A DNA stretch of 7,919 nucleotides from an uncultured Clostridia bacterium (GTDB lineage Bacteria; Bacillota; Clostridia; Christensenellales; Pumilibacteraceae), in contig CANQCB010000061.1 of NCBI GenBank assembly GCA_947589145.1, positions 1 through 7,919 of the forward strand, given 5' to 3'. Position 1 is the first letter of the stretch; the number at the start of each line of letters is the position of its first letter. This document shows, one piece after another, positions 1-6,295 of the stretch. The notes under the pieces were generated by a model that was not told the origin of the DNA, ran no database searches, and was given only the letters and a program-made list of their open reading frames with translations. The position numbers were made by a program, and so were the translations under genes.

Positions 1-2
1 AC

Positions 3-200
3 AAGCCCGCCGATCCCGAAACGCCGACCGATCCCGACGATCTGCCCGCCCCCGAGAGCCCGTTCGATTGGTTTTTAAGTCTGCCTCTTTGGGCGCAAAT
101 TCTCATAATAGCCGGCGTTGCCCTCGCGGTAATATTGTTTATCGTCGTCATCGTTAAAATCGGAAAAGGCAAAAAGAGAAGCAAGAGAAGACGGAGATAA
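3..200 (+). CDS. C-terminal end of a membrane-anchored surface protein (5' truncated)
   Basis: This is an open frame with no start inside the window, ending in TAA at 198-200; 65 codons are visible. The visible protein has three parts. First comes a Pro/Asp/Glu/Thr-rich spacer with PADPETPTDPDD-type spacing. Next is one hydrophobic helix of about 19 residues (nt 99-155, ILIIAGVALAVILFIVVIV). Last is a strongly basic tail (KIGKGKKRSKRRRR) ending the protein. This is the usual architecture of a stop-transfer anchor at the end of an exported protein, with the Pro/Asp stretch acting as a wall-spanning linker. There is no LPXTG motif before the helix, so sortase attachment is not supported. The domain outside the membrane lies upstream of the window, so the function cannot be assigned. 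The frame call is firm because the composition is protein-like and a terminator follows. Confidence 0.75.
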   Translation, partial: KPADPETPTDPDDLPAPESPFDWFLSLPLWAQILIIAGVALAVILFIVVIVKIGKGKKRSKRRRR

Positions 201-202
201 AC

Positions 203-244
203 GCCGGCGCCGCCGACAAATTGCGGAGCGCGGTTTGCGCCGGC
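203..244 (+). repeat. GC-rich inverted repeat after the first gene
   Basis: GCCGGCGC at 203-210 is perfectly complementary to GCGCCGGC at 237-244 (8 bp, 26-nt loop), starting 3 nt after the stop codon of the first gene. No T-run follows, so it is not an intrinsic terminator by itself. It may protect the 3' end of the mRNA, with actual termination at the next hairpin. Confidence 0.45.
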
Positions 245-280
245 TTCCCGTTGCTACGTCGGCTTGCAATCGCGAATTTT

Positions 281-314
281 CGCCGCGGAGGTTGATCTGC
301 CGCGGCGCTTTTTT
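281..314 (+). terminator. Strong intrinsic terminator of the upstream surface-protein gene
   Basis: CGCCGCGG (281-288) pairs perfectly with CCGCGGCG (300-307) around an 11-nt loop. A C and then six T residues (309-314) follow directly. An 8-bp all-GC stem plus a T-tract is a textbook Rho-independent terminator. It lies about 80 nt past the stop at 200 and insulates the downstream operon. Confidence 0.88.
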
Positions 315-364
315 ATGCGCGCAAACACTCTTGGCGACAATGCGCGGTCTATCATTCGTTATAC

Positions 365-386
365 AAAAGGACGTTAAAAGGACGTT
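365..386 (+). repeat. Tandem direct repeat, two abutting 11-bp units
   Basis: AAAAGGACGTT occurs at 365-375 and again, with no gap, at 376-386. The period of 11 bp is about one helical turn, so a protein could contact both units on the same DNA face. It lies about 70 bp upstream of the -35 box of the GH3 promoter, where an activator could bind. It could also be a chance duplication; no function is shown. Confidence 0.6.
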
Positions 387-453
387 GGCATAAAATAGCG
401 GATATGCGGCGCAATCTTAGGCTTCAAAAGCGGAAAAAATTTCAAAAAGCGTA

Positions 454-481
454 TTGACAAAAATTTATTATATGATATAAT
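454..481 (+). promoter_or_regulatory. Consensus SigA-type promoter for the GH3 operon
   Basis: A perfect -35 box TTGACA (454-459) and a perfect -10 box TATAAT (476-481) are separated by 16 nt. A TG one base upstream of the -10 (473-474) makes it also an extended -10 promoter. Transcription should start near 488. That leaves a leader of about 165 nt before the GH3 start codon. The expected strength is high unless repressed. Confidence 0.9.
467..481. promoter_or_regulatory. Perfect 15-bp dyad covering the -10 box (candidate operator)
   Basis: ATTATAT (467-473), a central G (474) and ATATAAT (475-481) form a perfect inverted repeat whose right half contains the entire -10 hexamer. A protein bound here would block RNA polymerase. 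Sugar-responsive repressors often use such sites, but this dyad is A/T-only outside its centre, so chance within an A/T-rich promoter is a real alternative. Confidence 0.35.
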
Positions 482-506
482 GAAAAGGCGATAGTGATAA
501 AAGGGT

Positions 507-550
507 GCGAATGGATTAAAATCCCGCTCTTGCGTCCGTTAGCGGTTTTT
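507..550 (+). promoter_or_regulatory. Possible transcription attenuator in the GH3 leader
   Basis: CCGCT (524-528) pairs with AGCGG (541-545), followed by TTTTT (546-550) and CTTTC, which resembles a weak terminator only about 60 nt after the predicted transcription start. An alternative upstream hairpin pairs GCG (507-509) plus GGAT (513-516) with ATCC plus CGC (521-527), around a TAAA loop. It would consume the 5' arm of the terminator stem. Two exclusive folds are what an attenuator needs, but both stems are short. No known riboswitch class was recognised. Confidence 0.4.
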
Positions 551-642
551 CTTTCGTTTAAGACATAAAAATCGGCGATTTTTTCGACGGTTTCCACTAT
601 ATTATAAACGGTCAATTATGTTGTCGGGCAATAGTTTTCGGC

Positions 643-650
643 AAAGGGAG
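643..650 (+). promoter_or_regulatory. Ribosome binding site of the GH3 gene
   Basis: AAAGGGAG is a good Shine-Dalgarno sequence. ATG codons occur at 651, 655 and 658. The one at 651 opens a five-codon frame that stops at 668. Those at 655 and 658 are in the GH3 frame, with spacings of 4 and 7 nt. The 7-nt spacing favours 658 as the main start, which would remove one Met from the annotated protein. Confidence 0.7.
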
Positions 651-654
651 ATGT

Positions 655-3390
655 ATGATGAAATATAAAGAGCTGATTGACAAACTTACGTTGGAAGAAA
701 AAGTTTCTCTTACTTCCGGCAAAGACTTCTGGCAGTCAATGGACATTAAACGCGACGACGTCGACATTCCGTCGATGTTCCTATCCGACGGACCTCACGG
801 TATTCGTAAGCAGGCGGCCGCTGCCGACCACCTCGGACTGAACGCTTCCATTCCCGCGACCTGTTTCCCGACGGCCGCCACAATGGCAAACTCGTGGAAC
901 GACGAACTCGGCGAGGAAATGGGCAAAGCGCTCGGCGAAGAGGCTGTGGACGAGAGGGTAAACGTACTGCTCGGACCCGGCACGAACATGAAGCGCAATC
1001 CTCGTTGCGGAAGAAACTTCGAGTATTTCTCGGAAGATCCCATTCTTGCCGGCAAGATGGCGGCGGCGTACATAAGGGGCATTCAGTCCAACGGCATTTC
1101 GGGTTGCGTAAAGCACTTTGCGCTTAACAACCAGGAAGAACGCCGTATGGTGCTCGACACGATTACGGACGAGCGTACCATGCGCGAACTGTATCTCGAA
1201 GCCTTCGAGATCGCCATTAAAGAGGGCAAGCCGCGCACGATAATGTCGTCATATAATATGGTCAACGGCACGCACACCAACGAAAACCTGCACCTCATGC
1301 GCGACATACTCCGCGACGAGTGGGGCTTCGACGGCGTCGTCGTCACCGACTGGGCGGGCAGTAACGACCGCATACAAGGTCTTGTTGCGGGCAACGAACT
1401 TGAAATGCCTTCCTGCAAATATTCCAACGACGATTTGATAAAAGCCATAACCAAGGGGTACGACTTGCAGAAGGATTCCGTGACTCCTCTCACCTCCGAC
1501 CGTCCTTGCGATCAATACGACCGCATTATGGCGGCAATGAAAGACGGAAAGTTGGACGAGAAATATCTCGACGAGGCGCTCGACCGTCTCCTCGATCTCA
1601 TATTTACGACGAGCAAAGTGTTCGAGGGCAGACCCGCGGATCAGAAAGACGAGGTCGTTAACGTAGACGCGCACCACGAAATAGCGAAGAAGTGCGCGCG
1701 CGAATGCATTGTGCTCCTCGAAAACAAAGACAATACGCTGCCGCTCGAACAGGGCGCCAAGATTGCCGTTATCGGCGACTTTGCGAAAGTTCCCCGTTAT
1801 CAGGGCGCAGGCTCTTCCGTCGTCAATCCGACGAAGTTGGACTCTCCTCTCGAATGTCTCGGTTTCGATATCAAGAAGTTCGTCGATCAGAAAAAGAATC
1901 CGCTCGGACTTCCCAACCATAAAGACAAGGTCGTAGCGCCGGGCAGCAATAAGTTCGGACTGCGCGTCGTCGGTTATGCGCAGGGCTTTGACCGTTACGG
2001 CAAGAAGAGCGGCGGCAAAATTAACGCGGCTTGCAAACTTGCGCAAAAGGCGGACGTCGCGCTCGTTTATGTCGGGCTTGACGAAGTTACCGAGGCAGAG
2101 GGTCTCGATCGCCGCGATATAAAAATTCCTCAGAACCAAATAGATCTTGTCAACGCTCTCGTCAAAACGGGCAAGAAGGTCGTCGTCGTTCTGTCCTGCG
2201 GCTCGTCCGTCGAAATTCCGTTTGCCGGCAAGGTAGACGCGATCATTCACGCATACCTCGGCGGGCAGGCAATAGCCGAAGCCGTACTCGAAGTTATCAC
2301 GGGCAGAGTCAATCCTTCCGGCAAGCTTGCCGAGAGTTATCCGATCAAATATTCCGACGTTTCCTCGGCGACCCATTTCCCGGGCAAGCAGAGAAGCGTT
2401 GAATACCGCGAAGGGCCGTATTTCGGATATCGCTATTACGACACCGCCGACGTTCCCGTACTTTATCCTTTCGGTTACGGATTGTCCTTCACGACGTTCG
2501 AATATTCCGACCTCAAAGTGGACGACAAAGGCGTCAACTTCAAGATCAAGAACACCGGCAACATGGACGGCGCGGAAATCGCGCAGCTTTACGTAGGACT
2601 TCCCGGCGCGGAGATCTTCCGTCCCAAGAAGGAACTCAAAGGGTTCAAGAAAGTGTTTATCAAGGCGGGGGAAACCGTTGACGTGGCTATCCCGTTCGAC
2701 GATAAGACCTTCCGTTACTTCAACGTAAAGACGGATAAGTGGGAGATCGAGGGCGGCGAATACAGCATTATGATCGGCGCTTCCGTTGCGGATATCAAAC
2801 TCGAAGGTACGCTCGCCGTCAAAGGCACGACGGACGTCAATCCTTACGACAAGGAAAAATTACCGAGCTATTACAGCGGCAAGGTTGCCAACGTCGGCAT
2901 ACACGAATTCCGCGCGTTGCTCGGCTCCGACGAGTTCGACGCGGCTGTCGCAGCCGGAGAGAAGCCGCCGAAGAACACATATCCCGTTCCCGATCCCGGC
3001 TATCAGTTCTATAAGAACAAGAGGATGAAGATTCATCCCAACTGCACCGTTGACGACCTGCGTTATTCGAAGCGTTGGTTCGGCCGCTTGTTCGCGCACG
3101 GCGTTTCTTTCGGTAAGAAATTCATGTGGGCGATCGGCAACCGCACCCTTTCCAACACTATGGTCATGGGCGTCGTGCACCAGCCTATGCGCGGCATGGC
3201 GAAGTTCGGCGGCATGAACAGAACTCAGATGGAAGGTCTTATCATGATGTGCAACGGCAAGCTTTTCAAGGGACTTAAACAGCTTACCAGCGGCAAGACC
3301 AAGGAAGAGAGAAAACAGGCAAAAGTCCTTCGTAAGCAGGCGATCGATAACGTAGAGTCTCAGGAAAACACCGAGAATAACGCGCACTGA
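655..3390 (+). CDS. Glycoside hydrolase family 3 enzyme, probable cytoplasmic beta-glucosidase
   Basis: The 911-residue protein hydrolyses terminal beta-linked sugars with retention of configuration; beta-glucosidase is the likeliest activity, but xylosidase or related specificities cannot be excluded. Residues 1-320 form the catalytic barrel: SDGPHG (44-49), GPGTN (107-111), RNFEYFSEDP (120-129), KHFALNNQE (153-161) and the nucleophile D232 in VVTDW. The second domain (about 340-605) holds GAGSS (384-388) and the AEGLDR motif (481-486), whose E482 fits the acid/base residue. It ends in YPFGYGLSFT (604-613). A fibronectin-III-like domain occupies about 615-725. Residues about 726-911 are an extra C-terminal region, rich in Met and basic residues, as seen in some clostridial members. 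There is no PA14 insert and no signal peptide, so the enzyme should act on imported oligosaccharides. The start at 655 or 658 is set by the ribosome site at 643-650. The next gene lies 82 nt downstream and is probably co-transcribed. Confidence 0.95.
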   Translation: MMKYKELIDKLTLEEKVSLTSGKDFWQSMDIKRDDVDIPSMFLSDGPHGIRKQAAAADHLGLNASIPATCFPTAATMANSWNDELGEEMGKALGEEAVDERVNVLLGPGTNMKRNPRCGRNFEYFSEDPILAGKMAAAYIRGIQSNGISGCVKHFALNNQEERRMVLDTITDERTMRELYLEAFEIAIKEGKPRTIMSSYNMVNGTHTNENLHLMRDILRDEWGFDGVVVTDWAGSNDRIQGLVAGNELEMPSCKYSNDDLIKAITKGYDLQKDSVTPLTSDRPCDQYDRIMAAMKDGKLDEKYLDEALDRLLDLIFTTSKVFEGRPADQKDEVVNVDAHHEIAKKCARECIVLLENKDNTLPLEQGAKIAVIGDFAKVPRYQGAGSSVVNPTKLDSPLECLGFDIKKFVDQKKNPLGLPNHKDKVVAPGSNKFGLRVVGYAQGFDRYGKKSGGKINAACKLAQKADVALVYVGLDEVTEAEGLDRRDIKIPQNQIDLVNALVKTGKKVVVVLSCGSSVEIPFAGKVDAIIHAYLGGQAIAEAVLEVITGRVNPSGKLAESYPIKYSDVSSATHFPGKQRSVEYREGPYFGYRYYDTADVPVLYPFGYGLSFTTFEYSDLKVDDKGVNFKIKNTGNMDGAEIAQLYVGLPGAEIFRPKKELKGFKKVFIKAGETVDVAIPFDDKTFRYFNVKTDKWEIEGGEYSIMIGASVADIKLEGTLAVKGTTDVNPYDKEKLPSYYSGKVANVGIHEFRALLGSDEFDAAVAAGEKPPKNTYPVPDPGYQFYKNKRMKIHPNCTVDDLRYSKRWFGRLFAHGVSFGKKFMWAIGNRTLSNTMVMGVVHQPMRGMAKFGGMNRTQMEGLIMMCNGKLFKGLKQLTSGKTKEERKQAKVLRKQAIDNVESQENTENNAH

Positions 3391-3410
3391 TCGACTCACG
3401 CCGAAGTCGA
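3391..3410 (+). other. Small intercistronic hairpin
   Basis: TCGACT (3391-3396) pairs with AGTCGA (3405-3410) around an 8-nt loop, immediately after the GH3 stop codon. An alternative pairing uses GACTC (3393-3397) and GAGTC (3415-3419). There is no T-run, so it should not terminate transcription. It may stabilise or separate the two cistrons, which supports co-transcription across the 82-nt gap. Confidence 0.4.
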
Positions 3411-3472
3411 CGAGGAGTCTTGCGATTTCGGAATAACTAAATGTGAAAGTAAAATCATAAAGGAGAAAAGAG

Positions 3473-4819
3473 ATGAAAGACAACAAGAACGTTCCCGTAG
3501 AGGAACCCGTATCCGAGCCGGATGCGGCACCTGCGGCAGAAGCGGCGGTCGAACATGCACCGATGCTTACGCCCGAGCAGATTCACGGCGAGATCAAGCC
3601 GCTGTCAAGCAACGGATTCGTTGCGTTCTGGCAGAAGATATGGCGTTGGTGGCTGGGCGTTTGGTACGGTTTCAGCGACAGACATCCGAAGTTCTCGAAG
3701 ATACTATACATGGTATTCTTCTTTATCGTGTTCTCCGAGGGCGTCACGATCTGGCAGTTTATAGTCATGACCTTCCTGCCTTATGCTTTCGGTAACGCGG
3801 CAGTGACGGTGGTAGGCGACGCGATAACACAAGGCAGTGGCGGTCTATGGGCGATACCTTTTGTCGTACCTCAAGTGCATGTTGCTACAATAGGGGAAGG
3901 ACAAGGAGCTCAAGAACTTTTCTGGGCGCTGTTTAACGAACCGGTTAGAGTTTTAGTAGATGGCAAAGTATGGATTTATAATACTTACGATGAGTTGGAA
4001 AAAGCTTTAGTCGGTTTTGTACAAGAGGGTAAAGAATACACAGTGCAATGCGCAGGACTCGGAAACTTCATTGCATTCGAGATCGCGGTGTTCACGGCTC
4101 AGGTCATCAACTTCCCTCTTCAAAGAAATATTACATACCGCTCCAAGGGCAACCCTTACTATCAGGCAATGTGGTATTTCATCGGTTGGGTGCTTATCTC
4201 TATCGCTACCAACGCCCTTTGGGGAATTATTAACCCGCTCATGATGATGTGGGGTTGGAACGACGTGGTTATGGGTTTGATTAAGACAGTTATCACCGGC
4301 GGTTTGTCCATGCTCGTATTCTTCTTCATCTTCATGATAATCTTCCCGAACGTTGATAAAGTTGCAAAGAAGGCGGACGCAAGACTCGAAAAAGCAAAAG
4401 CGCACGGCGCTTCCGAAGCGAAGATCGCAAAACTCGAGCTCAAGGCTACAAGAGCGCACGAAACCGCGCTCGAATACAACACTCGTTGCGCAAGAATAAA
4501 GGCCATTTCCCTTGCAAATACGCGCGCCGTATCCTTCGAGGCTGCGGTTAAGAACCTCGAAAAGGCTCAGGCGGCTGCCGAAGCGGCTAAGGGTAAGAGT
4601 GAAGAAGCGGCTAAGAAGGCACAGGAAAATCTCGAAGCATGCGAGGCGCGTGTTCCCAATTATCAGCAGGCGGCAAGCGACGCTATCGACGCCAAGTATA
4701 AGGCTATGGACGCATACGTTGTTGCTCTCGACGAGATTATTTCCGCGATGACGGCAAGAGGTGAAGATACCACCAAGATGCTCAAAGCGCAGAGTAAACT
4801 CCACAAAAAAGCGGCTTAA
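3473..4819 (+). CDS. Four-helix membrane protein, GtrA-like core with extracytoplasmic insert and C-terminal coiled coil
   Basis: The 448-residue product has no function I can name with certainty. Residues 1-50 are acidic, Ala/Pro-rich and probably disordered. Residues 52-66 form a Trp-rich stretch (FWQKIWRWWLGVWYG). Membrane helices lie near 77-103, 197-216, 229-255 and 264-291. Helix 2 ends in NFPLQRNITYRS (213-224), which resembles the NFxLNRxxxF signature of GtrA-type proteins (four-helix proteins tied to lipid-linked sugar transfer). This is pattern similarity only. Positive charges put both termini and the 2-3 loop inside and the 104-196 loop outside. Residues 293-448 are an Ala/Lys/Glu-rich helical region likely to form a coiled coil. 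The ribosome site AAGGAG (3460-3465) is 7 nt from the ATG. Codons 118-195 differ strongly in base and codon use from the rest. It follows the GH3 gene and is followed by a terminator. Confidence 0.85.
   Translation: MKDNKNVPVEEPVSEPDAAPAAEAAVEHAPMLTPEQIHGEIKPLSSNGFVAFWQKIWRWWLGVWYGFSDRHPKFSKILYMVFFFIVFSEGVTIWQFIVMTFLPYAFGNAAVTVVGDAITQGSGGLWAIPFVVPQVHVATIGEGQGAQELFWALFNEPVRVLVDGKVWIYNTYDELEKALVGFVQEGKEYTVQCAGLGNFIAFEIAVFTAQVINFPLQRNITYRSKGNPYYQAMWYFIGWVLISIATNALWGIINPLMMMWGWNDVVMGLIKTVITGGLSMLVFFFIFMIIFPNVDKVAKKADARLEKAKAHGASEAKIAKLELKATRAHETALEYNTRCARIKAISLANTRAVSFEAAVKNLEKAQAAAEAAKGKSEEAAKKAQENLEACEARVPNYQQAASDAIDAKYKAMDAYVVALDEIISAMTARGEDTTKMLKAQSKLHKKAA
3824..4057 (+). other. Compositionally foreign segment inside the membrane-protein gene
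   Basis: All six Gln codons here are CAA, whereas outside this segment the same gene uses CAG ten times and CAA once. The gene's only two TTA Leu codons lie here. Positions 3961-4020 contain 20 G/C of 60, against 29 of 60 at 4141-4200 in the same gene and 39 of 60 at 1321-1380 in the GH3 gene. The reading frame is intact. The segment encodes residues 118-195, the predicted outer loop between helices 1 and 2, and its second half has a possible small fold (VRVLVDGKVWIYNTYDELEK). Confidence 0.75.
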
Positions 4820-4828
4820 TCATATCAC

Positions 4829-4842
4829 GCGGCACTTGCCGC
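4829..4842 (+). other. Short GC hairpin after the membrane-protein gene
   Basis: GCGGC (4829-4833) pairs with GCCGC (4838-4842) around ACTT, 9 nt past the stop codon. It is followed by AAAAGG rather than T residues, so it is not a terminator; termination more likely occurs at the next hairpin. Confidence 0.35.
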
Positions 4843-4894
4843 AAAAGGCACCGAGGCAGGCGACAAATTGCCGACAGTGAAACTTAGCAGAAGA

Positions 4895-4935
4895 AAACCG
4901 CGTTGGATAGATTTTATGCAACGCGGTTTATCTTT
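4895..4935 (+). terminator. Intrinsic terminator of the GH3/membrane-protein operon
   Basis: AAACCGCGTTG (4895-4905) is perfectly complementary to CAACGCGGTTT (4919-4929), giving an 11-bp stem with a 13-nt loop. It is followed by TTTATCTTT (4927-4935, sharing the last stem T residues). The 5' flank is A-rich (AAGAAAA), so the element might also act on the other strand. It lies about 75 nt after the stop at 4819. Confidence 0.75.
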
Positions 4936-4948
4936 GGAAAGGGCAGGT

Positions 4949-4965
4949 CGTATATCGATCATACG
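4949..4965. promoter_or_regulatory. Inverted repeat upstream of glgC (possible operator)
   Basis: CGTAT (4949-4953) and ATACG (4961-4965) form a dyad with a 7-bp spacer, about 150 bp upstream of glgC. The size suits a helix-turn-helix regulator, but 5-bp arms are common by chance. Confidence 0.2.
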
Positions 4966-5011
4966 GCGCAAGGGACGCTCCGAGACGTGTTTCGGATCGG
5001 GTTGAGTTTCC

Positions 5012-5039
5012 TTTGGAGATTTGTCCGAGCCGCTATAAA
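5012..5039 (+). promoter_or_regulatory. Tentative promoter for glgCD
   Basis: The -10-like TATAAA (5034-5039) is preceded at a 16-nt spacing by TTTGGA (5012-5017), which matches the -35 consensus at only three of six positions. A promoter is expected here because a terminator separates glgC from the upstream operon. No better box pair was seen between 4936 and 5113. Confidence 0.3.
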
Positions 5040-5063
5040 CCAAAAATTATTTATAAAAAAATA

Positions 5064-5094
5064 CGGAGATTTCGGCGCTTGTGCCGAGCCTCCG
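5064..5094 (+). other. Hairpin just upstream of the glgC ribosome binding site
   Basis: CGGAG (5064-5068) pairs with CTCCG (5090-5094), and TCGGC (5072-5076) pairs with GCCGA (5083-5087), with a small internal loop between them. The structure ends 4 nt before the Shine-Dalgarno AAGGGG (5099-5104), which is 9 nt from the ATG at 5114. Its position would suit control of translation start or mRNA 5'-end protection. No ligand-binding class was recognised. Confidence 0.5.
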
Positions 5095-5113
5095 ACATAA
5101 GGGGTAAAGAAGT

Positions 5114-6295
5114 ATGAAAAAAAAGAAATGCGTAGCAATGTTGCTTGCAGGCGGTCAAGGCTCGCGACTTAAAGCCCTGACGACTACGGTAGCGAAGCCG
5201 GCAGTGTCGTTCGGCGGCAAGTACAGAATTATCGACTTCCCGCTTTCGAATTGCACGAACTCCGGTATCGACACGGTGGGCGTGCTGACCCAATATCAGC
5301 CGCTCATTCTGAACGAATACATAGGCACGGGCGAGTCCTGGGACCTCGACCGCAAGAACGGCGGCGCTCACGTGCTTGCTCCGTATCAGGCTAAGCGCGG
5401 CGCTCGTTGGTACGAGGGTACGGCTAACGCAATATACCAGAACCTGCAATTCCTGAACAAGTACGACAGTGAGCACGTCCTTATTCTTTCGGGCGACCAT
5501 ATCTATAAAATGGACTATGCGAAAATGCTTCTCCAACACGAGAACACCGACGCGGATATCACGATCGCGGTTATCGACGTTCCTACGGACGAGGCTTCGC
5601 GCTTTGGCATTATGAGCTACGACAAGAATATGCGTATCTTCGACTTCGCGGAAAAGCCGAAAGAGCCGAAGAGCAATCACGCGTCCATGGGCGTTTACAT
5701 GTTTAAGAAAGACGTGCTCGTTCGCATGCTCAGCGAGGACGACGCCGATCCAGACAGCGAGAAGGACTTCGGCAAGAACATAATACCCAAGATGCTCGCC
5801 GAGAATATGCGAGTGTTCGCTTATCAATTCGAGGGGTATTGGAAGGACGTCGGAACGCTCAGAAGCCTTTGGGAGGCGAATATGGATCTGCTCGGCGCGG
5901 ACCCCGTGTTCGAGGTGTACGACGGAGTCTGGAAGATATACTCGGGCAACGACGCATTCCCGCCCGCGCTCATGCTTTCGGGCGGCGACGTATCCAACAG
6001 TATCGTAACGGAGGGTGATATAATCTCCGGGCGCGTCGTTAATTCCGTCATAGGCACCGGTGTTACCATCGGCAAGGGCGCCGTTATCGAGAATTCCGTA
6101 ATATTCAGCGGATCCAAGATTGGCGACGGCACTCGGCTGTCCTATGCAATCGTGGACGAGAATGTCACGATAGGCAATAACTGCGTGCTCGGCGACAAGA
6201 AGAGCAGTCCCGACCGCATCGCGCTGGTCGGCAGGAACACCGTCATTCCCGACGGCACCTCGATCGACAGCGGCAGCATAACGGAGGCAGAATAA
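5114..6295 (+). CDS. glgC: Glucose-1-phosphate adenylyltransferase, catalytic subunit
   Basis: GlgC makes ADP-glucose and pyrophosphate from ATP and glucose-1-phosphate, the committed step of bacterial glycogen synthesis in the cytoplasm. The 393-residue length is normal. The nucleotidyltransferase domain (about 5-260) has the triphosphate loop GGQGSRL (13-19), KPAVSFGGKYRIIDFPLSN (28-46), WYEGTANAIYQN (99-110) and LSGDHIYKMDY (125-135) with the metal-binding D128. It also has FAEKP (178-182), whose K181 corresponds to the glucose-1-phosphate lysine, and YWKDVGT (242-248). Residues about 290-390 are hexapeptide repeats forming a left-handed beta-helix. All catalytic residues I can check are present. 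The start is supported by AAGGGG (5099-5104). The stop codon overlaps the glgD start by one base (TAATG), so the subunits are translationally coupled and probably made in similar amounts. Confidence 0.97.
   Translation: MKKKKCVAMLLAGGQGSRLKALTTTVAKPAVSFGGKYRIIDFPLSNCTNSGIDTVGVLTQYQPLILNEYIGTGESWDLDRKNGGAHVLAPYQAKRGARWYEGTANAIYQNLQFLNKYDSEHVLILSGDHIYKMDYAKMLLQHENTDADITIAVIDVPTDEASRFGIMSYDKNMRIFDFAEKPKEPKSNHASMGVYMFKKDVLVRMLSEDDADPDSEKDFGKNIIPKMLAENMRVFAYQFEGYWKDVGTLRSLWEANMDLLGADPVFEVYDGVWKIYSGNDAFPPALMLSGGDVSNSIVTEGDIISGRVVNSVIGTGVTIGKGAVIENSVIFSGSKIGDGTRLSYAIVDENVTIGNNCVLGDKKSSPDRIALVGRNTVIPDGTSIDSGSITEAE

Noticed and set aside
598..608. Second promoter close to the GH3 gene
   Set aside because: TATATT/TATAAA-like boxes exist, but no reasonable -35 box lies 16-18 nt upstream.
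201..654. Known riboswitch in the GH3 leader
   Set aside because: I looked for core motifs of common classes (SAM, TPP, lysine, FMN, cobalamin, glmS, T-box) and found none.
1249..2376. Long minus-strand open frame (375 codons) inside the GH3 gene
   Set aside because: It lies fully antisense to a gene with clear family motifs. Its product is low in recognisable motifs, and such frames arise from the codon bias of the sense gene.
4007..4804. Minus-strand open frame (265 codons) opposite the membrane-protein gene
   Set aside because: It is antisense to a well-supported gene with a good ribosome site. The translation is Cys/Arg/Leu-rich with no domain I recognise.
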